DNA of 64,000 bases from Chloroflexota bacterium. GTDB lineage: Bacteria > Chloroflexota > Dehalococcoidia > Bin125. Location of the stretch: NCBI GenBank assembly GCA_026707145.1, contig JAPOXK010000011.1:99908-163907 (forward strand), given 5' to 3'. The position numbers were made by a program, and so were the translations under genes. The notes below the pieces were generated by a model. The model saw only the letters and a list, made by a program, of their open reading frames with translations. It was not told where the DNA came from and ran no database searches. Below are positions 39,412 through 49,073 of the stretch, one piece after another (the stretch's first letter is position 1; the number at the start of each line of letters is the position of its first letter).

Positions 39412-40590
39412 CTAGCGGGTCAGGACGTGCACGGTGTTGACCGCGGCTTCGCCGCGGATCTCGCCGCCCGCGTTGTGCGTCAGCCCGACCTTGGCGTCCT
39501 TGACCTGGCGGTCACCCGCCTGGCCGCGCAGCTGCCAGGTGATCTCGACCAGCTGGCCCAGACCGGTCGCGCCGATCGGGTGGCCGCGCGCCATCAGGCC
39601 GCCGCTCGGATTGACCGGCGTGTCGCCGTCGATCTGCGAGGCGCCGGACTCCGCGAACGGCCCGCCCTCGCCGTAGGCGCAGAAGCCGAGCTCTTCCACC
39701 AAGCTGATCTCGGCCGGCGCGGCCGCGTCGTGCAGCTCCACCACGTCCACGTCCGAGGGGCCGATCCCGGCCGCCTCGTAGGCGCGTTTCGACGTTCGAT
39801 CCGCGACCGCGGCTTCGCCGCCGTCCCGGTCGTGCCCGGATGAGATCGCGGAGGCGCGCACCCAGATCGGGTCTGTGCGCAGCTGCTTCGCCTTCTCCGC
39901 CGAGCAGAGGATCGTCGCTGCTCCGCCGTCGCCGATGCCGGAGCACATGTACAGCGTGAGCGGATCGGCGACCATTCGCGCCTGCAACACGTCCTCCACG
40001 CTGAACGGCTTCCGGAATTGCGCGTACGGGTTCAGCGATCCGTTCGTGTGGTTCTTCGACGCCACCTTGGCGATCTGCTGCACCGTGGTGCCGTATTTCT
40101 CCATGTGCGCCTTGGCGGCGTCCGCGTACAGGTCCATGAAGCGCGTGCGCGTCTCACCCGCGCCTGCCTCCGCTTCAGCGTCGAGCTCCATGTCGACCGC
40201 CGTGCCGATCGCCTGAAACGACTTCGCCTTGTCTTCGTCGTAGAGCTTCTCCACGCCCAGCGCCAGGACGCAGTCGTGCATCCCGCTCGCCACGTAGAGC
40301 CAGGCCAGGTGGAACGCCGTCGACGAGCTGGCGCAGGCATTCTCCGTGTTGATGATGGGGATGTCGCCGAAGCCCCAGGGCCGCAGGATCGCCTGCCCCC
40401 GGACCATCTCTTGGCCCGTCATCAGGCCCCCCACCGCGTTCCCGACGATCGCGGCTTCGATATCGCTCTTCTGCAGCCCGGCGTCGTCCAGCGCGTTCTG
40501 CACCGCTTCCTGCCCCAGACTCTTGGAGCTCTTCTCAAGGAACTTCCCGAAGCGGGTCATCCCCGCTCCCACGATCGCTACGTCTCGCAT
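39412..40590 (-). CDS. Thiolase-like (SCP-x type) acetyl-CoA acetyltransferase
   Basis: MRDVAIVGAGMTRFGKF, NTENACASSSTAFHLAWLYVASG, NPSGGLMARGHPIGATGLGQLVEI. Confidence 0.9.
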   Translation of the reverse strand: MRDVAIVGAGMTRFGKFLEKSSKSLGQEAVQNALDDAGLQKSDIEAAIVGNAVGGLMTGQEMVRGQAILRPWGFGDIPIINTENACASSSTAFHLAWLYVASGMHDCVLALGVEKLYDEDKAKSFQAIGTAVDMELDAEAEAGAGETRTRFMDLYADAAKAHMEKYGTTVQQIAKVASKNHTNGSLNPYAQFRKPFSVEDVLQARMVADPLTLYMCSGIGDGGAATILCSAEKAKQLRTDPIWVRASAISSGHDRDGGEAAVADRTSKRAYEAAGIGPSDVDVVELHDAAAPAEISLVEELGFCAYGEGGPFAESGASQIDGDTPVNPSGGLMARGHPIGATGLGQLVEITWQLRGQAGDRQVKDAKVGLTHNAGGEIRGEAAVNTVHVLTR

Positions 40591-40656
40591 ATGACCCTCC
40601 CGCGGTCTGCTGTCTGAACGTTGCCCGGTTCAGTATCTCTCGCGCGCAGTGTAACG

Positions 40657-41412
40657 CTATAGCTCAATGCCGCCGTCGATATCGAGCGTATGCCCCGTGA
40701 TATACGTTCCCTCCGATACCAGGAACGCCACGGCCGCCGCCACCTCGTCCGCCGTCCCCGGCCGCCCCAGCGGGATCCGCTCCAGCATCATGTCCCGGCC
40801 CTTCTGAGGCACCTCGTCGGTCACGCCGACGTTGATGTAGCCGGGCGTGAGGGCATTGACCGTGATCCCCTTGCGGGCGAGCTCCTTCGCCAGCGCCCGC
40901 GTAAACCCCACCAGTCCCGCCTTCGTCGTCGCGTAGGCCGTGTCTCCCGGGAATCCCTTGAACCCGACGCTGGAGCTCATCACGACGATGCTCGCCAGCG
41001 CCCCGTCCTTCGCGGCCGCTTCGAGGTAGGGCAGCGCCGCGCGCGTCACGTGCATCGTTCCCATGATGTTGATTCGCCAGATCTCGCGCCAATCGTCCAG
41101 ATTGGCGTCCTTCAGCCGTCCGCCCCGCCAAATTCCCGCGCTGTTGACCACGATGTCGAGGCCGCCCAGCTCGTCCGCCGCCCGCTCCACGATCCCCGCC
41201 GCCGCCGCCTCGTCGCCCACGTCCCCCGTTACCAACACTGCCTTGCCGCCCCGCGCCTCGATCGTCTCGATCACCGCACGGGCGTGCTCCGACTCCCGGC
41301 TCCCGCTGACCGCCACCCCGCATCCCTCTTGCGCGAGCCGCCGGGCGACCGCCGCTCCCAGTCCGCGGGACCCGCCCGTGACGAGCGCCCGCCGCCCTTC
41401 CAATCTGTTCAT
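40657..41412 (-). CDS. SDR family oxidoreductase (FabG-like)
   Basis: MNRLEGRRALVTGGSRGLGAAVARRLAQEG, VNSAGIW, YATTKAGLVGFTRALAKELA, HTLDIDGGIEL. Confidence 0.9.
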   Translation of the reverse strand: MNRLEGRRALVTGGSRGLGAAVARRLAQEGCGVAVSGSRESEHARAVIETIEARGGKAVLVTGDVGDEAAAAGIVERAADELGGLDIVVNSAGIWRGGRLKDANLDDWREIWRINIMGTMHVTRAALPYLEAAAKDGALASIVVMSSSVGFKGFPGDTAYATTKAGLVGFTRALAKELARKGITVNALTPGYINVGVTDEVPQKGRDMMLERIPLGRPGTADEVAAAVAFLVSEGTYITGHTLDIDGGIEL

Positions 41413-41530
41413 CGCCTCGCTCGGTTCATGCCTTGCCTCGCCGGCCCAGCGCGCATCATAGCTGCTATCGTTTCCCTCATTAGACTGCGGCGGCGAATGG
41501 CGGTAGCACCGGCCTGGGAAGTGGTCGATC

Positions 41531-42790
41531 GTGTTCCTTCGCGCGCCGGATTTGGAGGATGTCGTGACGAAACCGATCCTCGACGGCGTCAAGGTCGTGG
41601 AATGGTCCATCTACGTCATGGGCCCGCTTGCCGGCGTCATGCTGCGCGACCTCGGCGCCGACGTCATCAAGATCGAAGATCCTCGCACCGGCGGCGAGAC
41701 CCTGCGCGGGCTGCGCTACACCAACGGCACCGTTGACGCGCAGATGCCGGGCGGACGCAACGCCTCCTTCGAGATCTCGAACTGGGGCAAGCGCTCCATC
41801 GGCCTGAACCTCAAGGCGCCCGAGGGCAAAGAGCTGGCCATGCAGCTCATCGAACAGGCCGACGTCTTCCTCACCAACTTCCGGCCCCCCGTCGTCGAGC
41901 GCATCGGCTTCGACTACGAGTCCGTGCGCCGGCGCAACCCGCGAATCATCTACGCGGCCTCCAGCGCTTTCGGATCCAGCGGCCCTCTCGCCGGCCGTAC
42001 CGGCAACGACTACACCGGACAGGCGCGCTCCGGCATGATGTGGGGCCCCGGCACCGATGAAGATCCGCCCCTCTACCACACCGGCGCCCCCTGTGATATC
42101 GGCGGATCGACGCTCCTCTCGCACGGCATCCTCACCGCCCTCTACGCGCGGGAGCGCACCGGCCAGGGGCAGATGATCGACGTCTCCAACCTGGGCGCCG
42201 GCATGTGGTTCCAGTACTGGGCGATCGGCATCAACTCGCTCGTCGGGCAACGCTGGCCGCGCATGGACCGGCGCCAGCCCGGCAACGCCCTCTGGAACCA
42301 CTACCCCTGCGGCGACGGAGAGTGGCTCGCCCTCGCCAACCTGCTGCCCGAGAATTGGCCCGCATTCTGCCGCGTCATGGGCCTCGACCATCTCATCGAC
42401 GACGAACGCTTCCACGACGTGGACGCCCGCCGCCGCAACGCCGAGGAGCTCGTCGCGATCCTGGACGCCCATTTCCAGACGCGCCCCCGCGCCGAGTGGG
42501 AAGAGATCCTGGCGCGCGACCCCTCCCTCGCCTTTGAGCGCGTGCAGCGCGTCGAGAACCTGGCCGACGACGATCAGGTGCGCGCCAACGGCTACGTCAC
42601 CGAGATCGACCATCCCGTCTACGGCAGGACGCGGGTGCAGAACTACCCCATGCGGTTCGAGAAGAACCCCATCCCCGAGCGTCAGCCCGCTCCCGACTTC
42701 GGCGAGCACACCTTCGAGGTCCTCAGCGAGGAGCTGGGCCTTTCGCCCGAGCAGATCTCCGCATACATGAGCGCCGGCGTCGCCGGCTAA
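41531..42790 (+). CDS. CaiB/BaiF family CoA-transferase
   Basis: ILDGVKVVEWSIYVMGPLAGVMLRDLGADVIKIEDPRTGGETLRG; Asp in GAPCDIGGSTLLSHG; GTG at 41564 is an alternative start. Confidence 0.92.
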   Translation: MFLRAPDLEDVVTKPILDGVKVVEWSIYVMGPLAGVMLRDLGADVIKIEDPRTGGETLRGLRYTNGTVDAQMPGGRNASFEISNWGKRSIGLNLKAPEGKELAMQLIEQADVFLTNFRPPVVERIGFDYESVRRRNPRIIYAASSAFGSSGPLAGRTGNDYTGQARSGMMWGPGTDEDPPLYHTGAPCDIGGSTLLSHGILTALYARERTGQGQMIDVSNLGAGMWFQYWAIGINSLVGQRWPRMDRRQPGNALWNHYPCGDGEWLALANLLPENWPAFCRVMGLDHLIDDERFHDVDARRRNAEELVAILDAHFQTRPRAEWEEILARDPSLAFERVQRVENLADDDQVRANGYVTEIDHPVYGRTRVQNYPMRFEKNPIPERQPAPDFGEHTFEVLSEELGLSPEQISAYMSAGVAG

Positions 42791-42810
42791 GACCGCAGAG
42801 GAGACAAGCG

Positions 42811-44034
42811 ATGGAGGCTCCACTGGATGGAATCCGCGTCGTCGAATGGTCGATGTACGCCACCGGCCCCATGTGCGGCGTCATGCTCCGCGATCTGGGC
42901 GCGGACGTGATCCGCATCGAGGACCCGGGCCGTGGCGGCGACCCCACCCGCAACATGCGCTACGTCGCCGGCATCACCGACTGTCAGATGCCCGGCGATC
43001 GCAACGCCTTCTTTGAAGTGATGAACTGGGGCAAGCGCTCCGTCACCTTCAACCTCAAGCACCCCCAGGGCCGCGAGCTGGCCCTCCGCCTCATCGACAA
43101 GGCGGACGTCTTCACGCTCAACATCCGCCCGCCCGTCGTGCGCAAGCTCGGCCTCGACTACGAAACGCTGCGGGAGCGCAACCCGCGCCTCATCTACGCC
43201 ACCGCCAGCGCCTACGGCGAAGCGGGCCCGCAGGGCGACCGCTCCGGCAACGACTTCACCGGCCAGGCCCGCTCCGGCATCATGTTCGGCGCCGGCAGCG
43301 ACGACCACCCCCCGCTCTACCATCTCGGCGGCTTCCCGGACATGACCGGCGCCACCCTGCTGGCGCATGCGGTCATCTCCGCCCTCTATGCCCGCGAGCG
43401 CTCGGGCGAAGGGCAGAAGGTCGAGCTCTCCAACCTCGGCGCCGCCATGTGGATCCAGTACTGGGCCGTCAGCAATCAGCTCCTGCTCGACATCCCCTGG
43501 CCCCGCCAGGACCGCCGCCGCGCCAAGCAGCCCATGTTCAACCACTACCTCTGCGCCGACGGCGAGTGGATCGCCATGGCCACGGTCCGCGACGAGAAGT
43601 GGCCCGGCTTCTGCGGCTTGATCGCCCGCCCCGAGCTGGTCGACGATCCGCGCTTCGACACGGTCGAGAATCGCAAGGAGAACGCGGCGGAGCTCGTCGC
43701 CATCCTCGAAGAGCAGTTCGCGACCAAGCCCCGGGCCGAATGGGAGACGATCCTCGGACAGGACGAGAGCCTGGAGTGGGAGCGGGTGCAGCGGCTCCCC
43801 GACCTGCAGAGCGATCCCCAGGTTCTCGCCAACGAGTACCTCGTCGACATGGAGCACCCCGTCTGGGGCACCGTTCGCGCGCAGAACTACCCCGTCAAGT
43901 TCAGCGAGTCCGAGCTGCGGCCGCGCCGCGCGGCCCCGGATCTCGGCGAGCACAATTTCGAGGTCCTCACCGAGGAGCTCGGCTGCAGCAGCGAAGAGAT
44001 CGCGGAGCTGATGAGCGCCGGCGCTTTCGGCTAG
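42811..44034 (+). CDS. CaiB/BaiF family CoA-transferase
   Basis: LDGIRVVEWSMYATGPMCGVMLRDLGADVIRIEDPGRGGDPTRN; closely similar to the upstream gene. Confidence 0.93.
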   Translation: MEAPLDGIRVVEWSMYATGPMCGVMLRDLGADVIRIEDPGRGGDPTRNMRYVAGITDCQMPGDRNAFFEVMNWGKRSVTFNLKHPQGRELALRLIDKADVFTLNIRPPVVRKLGLDYETLRERNPRLIYATASAYGEAGPQGDRSGNDFTGQARSGIMFGAGSDDHPPLYHLGGFPDMTGATLLAHAVISALYARERSGEGQKVELSNLGAAMWIQYWAVSNQLLLDIPWPRQDRRRAKQPMFNHYLCADGEWIAMATVRDEKWPGFCGLIARPELVDDPRFDTVENRKENAAELVAILEEQFATKPRAEWETILGQDESLEWERVQRLPDLQSDPQVLANEYLVDMEHPVWGTVRAQNYPVKFSESELRPRRAAPDLGEHNFEVLTEELGCSSEEIAELMSAGAFG

Positions 44035-44067
44035 CGCCGCCGCGGCGCGCCGTGCGCCCTCTACTCG

Positions 44068-45294
44068 CTACTCGGTGACGCCCGCGCTCGCCAGCTCCTC
44101 GATCTGCCCGCCGTCGTAGCCCAGCCACTCCGACAGCACCTCGTCCGTGTGCTCCCCGAGATCGGGGGCGTCGCGGCGGATCGCCGCCGGCGTCTTCCGC
44201 AGCGTCACCGGGTGCGTCAGCATCTTCGTCGCGCCGTAGTGCCGGTGCGGGTGGTCGGCCAGGTAGTTGTTGGCCTGCACGGCAGGGTCGTGCAGCAGGT
44301 CGCCAAGCCGCTGCACCCGCGAGTAGATCAGGTCCGGGTTGCGGGCCAGCCGCTCTTCCCACTCGGCGCGCGTCGCCTCGCGGAAGCGCCGGTCCAGGAT
44401 CCGGATCAGCTCCTCGGCGTTGTCGCGGCGATTGTCCATGGAGTCGAAGCGCGGATCGTCGATCAGCTCCGTCAGCCCCATCTCCTTGCAGAAGCCGGGC
44501 CAGTGCGGGTCCGCCTCCGCGATCCCCAGGATCAGCCACTCCCCGTCCCCGCACTCGTACAGGTTCCAGAGCGGATTGCCGGCCTTGGCACGGTCGAAGC
44601 GCGGCCAGTCCTCGTAGCCCCGCATCATCCCCACGCTGATCCCCCAGAACGAGAGCCACATGTTGGCCATGATGTGCGAGATCTCCACCTTCTGCCCCAC
44701 CCCGTGCAGCTCCCGCGCCGCCAGCGCCGCCAGGATCCCGTAGGCGACGCAGGTCGCGCCCATCACGTCCGCCACCCCTTGCGAGTTCCACATCGGCGGA
44801 TCGCCCGGCGCCCCGCTCGTCCACATGAAGCCCGAGCGCGCCTGCCCCACCACGTCCAGCGCCGGCTTGTTCGCCTCCGGCCCCTCGAACCCGTACCCAG
44901 CCGTCGAGGCGTAGATCAGCCGCGGGTTGATCTTCGACAGCTCCTCGTAGCCCAGCCCCAGCTTGTCGAAGACGCCGGGGCGGTAGTTCTCCAGGAAGAT
45001 GTCCGCCTCCCGCACCAGCGCCTTCAGCACCTCCCGCCCCCGCTCCGTCTTGAGGTCCAGCGCCAGCGAGCGCTTGTTGCGGTTGAAGCTCTGCCAGCAG
45101 GCGCTGCGCCCGTCCTCCATCATCACCTCGATCCCCACCACGTTGGTCACGTGCCGCGCCGGGTCGGGGCGGCGCGGACTCTCGATCTTGATCACGTCCG
45201 CCCCCAGATCGCCCAGCATCAGCCCTCCGATCGGGCCGAAGCCCCAGATGCTGCACTCCACCACCTTCACGCCGCTCAGCGGTCCGATATCCAT
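44068..45294 (-). CDS. CaiB/BaiF family CoA-transferase
   Basis: LSGVKVVECSIWGFGPIGGLMLGDLGADVIKIESPRRPDPARH; NSQGVADVMGATCVAYG. Confidence 0.93.
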   Translation of the reverse strand: MDIGPLSGVKVVECSIWGFGPIGGLMLGDLGADVIKIESPRRPDPARHVTNVVGIEVMMEDGRSACWQSFNRNKRSLALDLKTERGREVLKALVREADIFLENYRPGVFDKLGLGYEELSKINPRLIYASTAGYGFEGPEANKPALDVVGQARSGFMWTSGAPGDPPMWNSQGVADVMGATCVAYGILAALAARELHGVGQKVEISHIMANMWLSFWGISVGMMRGYEDWPRFDRAKAGNPLWNLYECGDGEWLILGIAEADPHWPGFCKEMGLTELIDDPRFDSMDNRRDNAEELIRILDRRFREATRAEWEERLARNPDLIYSRVQRLGDLLHDPAVQANNYLADHPHRHYGATKMLTHPVTLRKTPAAIRRDAPDLGEHTDEVLSEWLGYDGGQIEELASAGVTE

Positions 45295-45578
45295 CGCCTG
45301 CTCCCGTCGTTCAGGGAACGCGCCACTCCTCGCGCGCCTGCCGGCATTCTACGCGCGGATTCAAGCGGTTGGCTTGTGGACGGAGGTCGGTTGGCGCGTT
45401 CCGCCTGCGAGACGCAAGCGCCACAGTGAGAGGGTTATATACGTGAGTGCCGGAGCCATCTACTTCTTCCTCGATTTGCCCTGCTTATGCCCCGCCTTTC
45501 ATGAGCTTTTGCGCTATTGCCCACGGGCTCGCGTTGACCCGGAGAGCCTTATTCGGATTCCCTTGCTCTTTGGCTTTG

Positions 45579-46637
45579 CTAGGCATCTGGGGGCGGCGGT
45601 AGCACGGGCGCTGCGGATGGGGCAGTGATGGCGGCGTACTCTGCCGCGACCCACGCCCGCAGCGCGGCCCACCCTTCTTCCATCGTCATGTCCGCGGCGG
45701 CAAGCTCGGCCATCAAGGCTGCATTGAACGTCTCATGCTCGTATCGCATGAGCCGCCGATGCACATCCTCTCCCAGCGTCTCGGCCAGCCAGTAGAGAAT
45801 CAGGTGCCCGCCGAAGTAGACATCCGTCGTGGTGATGGTCGCAAGGCTCGTCTCGGCCAATGTCTCGGTGCGCTGCAGCATCACCTGATCGGGGACCTCC
45901 TCGACCACGTAGCGGATGAGCCGCTCGTAGCCGACCGTGCGGTAAAAGTCGGTCGTGTGAGCTCCGCCCTCGAACTCGGCCAGCCCCTCGGTTACCCACA
46001 GCGGCAGATAGTCCCAGGGACGGCGTTGCTCCGTCTCTCCCACTCTGATCGTGTGCTGCACGGCATGGGTGTATTCGTGCATCAAGTTCTTAGCGTGGAA
46101 GTGGCCGGCGGGAGCCTGCAGCATGCCCCAGCGGTCGGCCGTGCTCCAGTTGGGTGCCGAGGGGGTGACGTAGGGGATGAAGGCATAACGCACCGGATCG
46201 GCAATCGCGCCGTACAGGGCATCGGCCTCTGGAGAGCCCCAGCCGTGCATGAACCGCGTGATGCCGGTGTCGGCGTTGCCGTCGGGCCGCGGCAGGAGCA
46301 TCACGTTGACGTGCATCCGGGCGCCGTCGGCGCCGCCCTGGTAGGCGTCCGAGGGGTCGTTAGGGGTCGCGTCGCGGACGGTGCGGAGTTCGGTGATGCC
46401 GTACTTCCAGGCCAGCCGCCAGTGGGCGTAGTTCACCCAACTCGCCACCCAGGAGACATCGTCCGCGTAGGCGGCCGTGTAGCAGATCGAGAAGTGCTCG
46501 TAGGGCGCCTCCTGCCACGCGATTGCCGGATCGTAATCGTCGCAGCGATGCTGCGGTTGTGGGTCGGCTGCGTGCGCGCTGCCAGTGGCGGCGAGAACAA
46601 GCATGGCGAGGAACACGGGAATGAGGACGCGGGGCAT
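45579..46637 (-). CDS. Secreted gluzincin-type (HExxH) putative metallopeptidase
   Basis: Signal peptide MPRVLIPVFLAMLVLAATGSAHAA; NLMHEYTHAVQHT with downstream LPLWVTEGLAEFEGG. Confidence 0.78.
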   Translation of the reverse strand: MPRVLIPVFLAMLVLAATGSAHAADPQPQHRCDDYDPAIAWQEAPYEHFSICYTAAYADDVSWVASWVNYAHWRLAWKYGITELRTVRDATPNDPSDAYQGGADGARMHVNVMLLPRPDGNADTGITRFMHGWGSPEADALYGAIADPVRYAFIPYVTPSAPNWSTADRWGMLQAPAGHFHAKNLMHEYTHAVQHTIRVGETEQRRPWDYLPLWVTEGLAEFEGGAHTTDFYRTVGYERLIRYVVEEVPDQVMLQRTETLAETSLATITTTDVYFGGHLILYWLAETLGEDVHRRLMRYEHETFNAALMAELAAADMTMEEGWAALRAWVAAEYAAITAPSAAPVLPPPPDA

Positions 46638-47003
46638 AGGTGCCTCCCCCGTAGCGACGACGGGCCACTTGCGACGGTAGCCGTGTACGTGAACCAGCGA
46701 GGGAGGCGTGGAGAGCCCCCGTCGCCATTTCCTGGCGTCACGTACCGGTACCGTCGCGGGAGAGATGCTAGCACGGCCGCAGTCGGCGCTATAAAGCAAA
46801 CGAGCGAGGCCGCCGTGGGAGCAGCTCTGCTATCGGGAATCCCTCATACCAGACGAACCTCAGAAGTCCGCCTCCGAGCCGGAGCCTGCTCTGCCACTTC
46901 CACCCTTGGAGACGCGTAATTGCGTCGAGGGAGAAGCGACCAGCCCGCTAGCGAGCCCTAGCATTTCCGCGTCCCGGACCCGTGTTTCCTGGCTTTTGGC
47001 GAA

Positions 47004-47031
47004 TGTCAACAGTCCCTAGGGACTGTTGACA
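47004..47031. repeat. 28-bp perfect palindrome, candidate operator or hairpin
   Basis: TGTCAACAGTCCCTAGGGACTGTTGACA is its own reverse complement. Confidence 0.85.
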
Positions 47032-47053
47032 ATTAGATCGCGCCGCAGGGCCC

Positions 47054-47557
47054 CTACCCCCTCAACGGGCTTCCAAGGATGCAGGCCGGCGGAGGCCACT
47101 CTTCGGCCGGAATTACTGGATCTCGATATTCGGGGCGCCAGTCCCCATGAGTGAACTTGGCTTTTGTTTGTTCCCACATCGCGCAATCCCAGAGATCAGA
47201 GCCAATCTCAAGCTCGCGGTGCCAAGTGACCACCCGCCCAGAGGGCAGGCGGTAATCTGTTTCTTGGATGACCAGGTTGTCGCCTCTGTCGGAACCCAAA
47301 AGACGTATGTCCACTACCATCCAATCAGAAGCGACCTGGAGTGGCGGTGAGGCCGCACGAGCCGTAATCCCGACAGCTTCACTCCCCAGATAGGGTCTGT
47401 CTGGGATGAGCTGCGCGAACCCCGCGAGCACCCCAGCAATGATTGCGCCGAGAACTGCCGTCCGGCCGAGCGCCGCCAGGGTGTCCGAGCCGCGGATAGG
47501 TGCCCCCTCGCAGCAGAAGTGAGACGTTCTGCGACGACCGTTCCACAGTGACGCCAC
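47054..47557 (-). CDS. Hypothetical protein with one hydrophobic segment
   Basis: 167 aa ORF; TAVLGAIIAGVLAGFAQLIP membrane segment; weak evidence. Confidence 0.4.
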   Translation of the reverse strand: MASLWNGRRRTSHFCCEGAPIRGSDTLAALGRTAVLGAIIAGVLAGFAQLIPDRPYLGSEAVGITARAASPPLQVASDWMVVDIRLLGSDRGDNLVIQETDYRLPSGRVVTWHRELEIGSDLWDCAMWEQTKAKFTHGDWRPEYRDPVIPAEEWPPPACILGSPLRG

Positions 47558-47838
47558 AAGGGAGCATGGCGCTCACTTCCAGATCACTGCGGGTCGTCGC
47601 ACGTTCCACCCTACGCCGCGGGCAGGGATAAGCAATTGACAAGATAGTGCGATCATCCACTAGGATGATCCTTGCGTTGTAGCTGGTTGAAGGCTCTGCC
47701 TTAAAGGGAAACGCCCCGCAGCAACGGGACGCTTCCTAAATGAACCGGGCAACGCGGAGTCTCTGGTGTTCACGCGTTGCCGTTCGCCGCCAGTGTACCT
47801 CCTTGGATCTCACCGCTTCAATTCCAAGGAGGATTTTC

Positions 47839-48222
47839 ATGCCCCGCTTCTGTCTCTCCGATGCCCAATGGGCCGCCGTTGCGCCCCTCCTCCCCGGTAA
47901 GCCGGGTGACCCCGGTCGCACCGGCGCCGACAACCGCCTCGCCCTGGAAGGGATCCTGTGGATCATGCGCACGGGCGCGCCCTGGCGGGACCTGCCGCCA
48001 TTCTTCGGCAAGTGGAACTCGGTCTATCAGCGCTTCAAGCGCTGGTCCGTCGCCGGCGTCTTTGAACGCATCTTCGCCGCCATCGGCGACGCCGACACGC
48101 AATCAGTGCAGATCGACGGCAGCTACATCAAAGTCCACCAACACGCCAGTGGGCCGAAAAAAGTGCGTGCCCGCCCGGACAAGCGACCGGCCGCAGCCGC
48201 GGCGGGCGCACGACGAAGCTGA
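47839..48222 (+). CDS. IS5-family transposase ORF A
   Basis: N-terminal DUF4096-type IS5 transposase motif. Confidence 0.82.
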   Translation: MPRFCLSDAQWAAVAPLLPGKPGDPGRTGADNRLALEGILWIMRTGAPWRDLPPFFGKWNSVYQRFKRWSVAGVFERIFAAIGDADTQSVQIDGSYIKVHQHASGPKKVRARPDKRPAAAAAGARRS

Positions 48223-48593
48223 TGGCCTGTGTGGACGCGAAGCGCCGCCTGGTGCGCTTCGCCCTCATCCCAGGAAACGCCGCCGAGCATCGGACCGTTC
48301 TACCTCTGCTCGACGGCGTGGACGCTACCGAACTCATCGCCGACAAGGCCTACGACGTGAAGGCCCTGCGGTTTGAGCTCGCCAGCCGCGGCATTGTGTC
48401 ACAGATCCCGTCGACGCGAAGCCGCAAGCTGCCGTTCCGCTACGACGCCGAGCGCTACAAGCTGCGGCACGTGGTCGAGAATTGGTTCGCGGATCTCAAA
48501 CAGTTCCGCGGGCTGGCCACGCGCTACTGCAAGCTCGTCGAACGGTTCCGGGCGTTCGTGTGCCTGGCGGCGTGGGTGCTGGCGACGCGCTAA
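48222..48593 (+). CDS. IS5-family transposase ORF B (catalytic C-terminal part; frame open upstream to 48156)
   Basis: DDE transposase C-terminal motif ADKAYDVKALR...VENWFADLKQFRG. Confidence 0.8.
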   Translation: MACVDAKRRLVRFALIPGNAAEHRTVLPLLDGVDATELIADKAYDVKALRFELASRGIVSQIPSTRSRKLPFRYDAERYKLRHVVENWFADLKQFRGLATRYCKLVERFRAFVCLAAWVLATR

Positions 48594-48760
48594 GCGCCTG
48601 ACTGTGTACGGCCGACGCTCCTGCCAGGCGAGGTCGCCTGCCTTGGCCGGGAGGCGATTGTCGTCACTCGCGGTGTTGACCGCGTGTGTGGCGCCGGGCG
48701 GGGTGGCTGAGGGGCCTTTCTCTTGGCAGGTTTCCTTGGCATCGGTGGGGCACTCCTTCT

Positions 48761-49003
48761 TCACCCAGACGCGACGACTTGCGTCGCGTGAGTGATCGAA
48801 ACAATCCTATCACCCATTGCGTCACGCAACGGCTTGTCTTCTCCGTCGATCAGTCCATAGATTTTCGTTGCGGTTGATCGGAGTCGAATCCTGCCTCCAT
48901 CTGCAAGCTCGTACTCGCACCAGTCTTCCTTGATGATCTCAAAGGTGAGTTCCACTGCTGGTTTGTTCTGTCCGTCGATGTTGATCGTGACGACTTCGGC
49001 CAT
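48761..49003 (-). CDS. Small hypothetical protein
   Basis: 80 aa; MAEVVTINIDGQNKPAVELTFEIIKEDWCEYELADGGRIRLRST; ordered composition, RBS-like GGAGAAAG upstream of ATG. Confidence 0.6.
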   Translation of the reverse strand: MAEVVTINIDGQNKPAVELTFEIIKEDWCEYELADGGRIRLRSTATKIYGLIDGEDKPLRDAMGDRIVSITHATQVVASG

Positions 49004-49073
49004 ACTTTCTCCGTTCGGTGCATCTGAATCCGCAGCGGCGGGAGGCTAGCATACCCTTGAACGTCAACACCCC

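Larger units (their letters stand above)
47839..48593 (+). mobile_element. IS5-family (IS427-like) transposase encoded by two overlapping frames
   Basis: ORF A: LSDAQWAAVAPLLPG...NRLALEGILWIMRTGAPWRDLPPFFGKWNSVYQRFKRW; ORF B frame: ATGRSRGGRTTKLMACVDAKRRL...VENWFADLKQFRGLATRYCK; frames joined by -1 shift near A6 at 48157-48162. IS ends not identified. Confidence 0.85.

Noticed and set aside
43967-45256. 429-aa minus-strand ORF overlapping the CaiB gene at 44068-45294 in another frame
   Set aside because: Gly/Ala/Arg-rich alternate frame of a clear CoA-transferase.
47651-47670. GATCATCC-ACTA-GGATGATC inverted repeat upstream of the IS5 transposase, considered as an IS end
   Set aside because: No matching inverted copy found downstream of the transposase, so it cannot be assigned as a terminal repeat.
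48769-48789. ACGCGACG-ACTTG-CGTCGCGT hairpin near the end of the 80-aa ORF
   Set aside because: Short and partly overlapping the coding end; a possible terminator but insufficient evidence.
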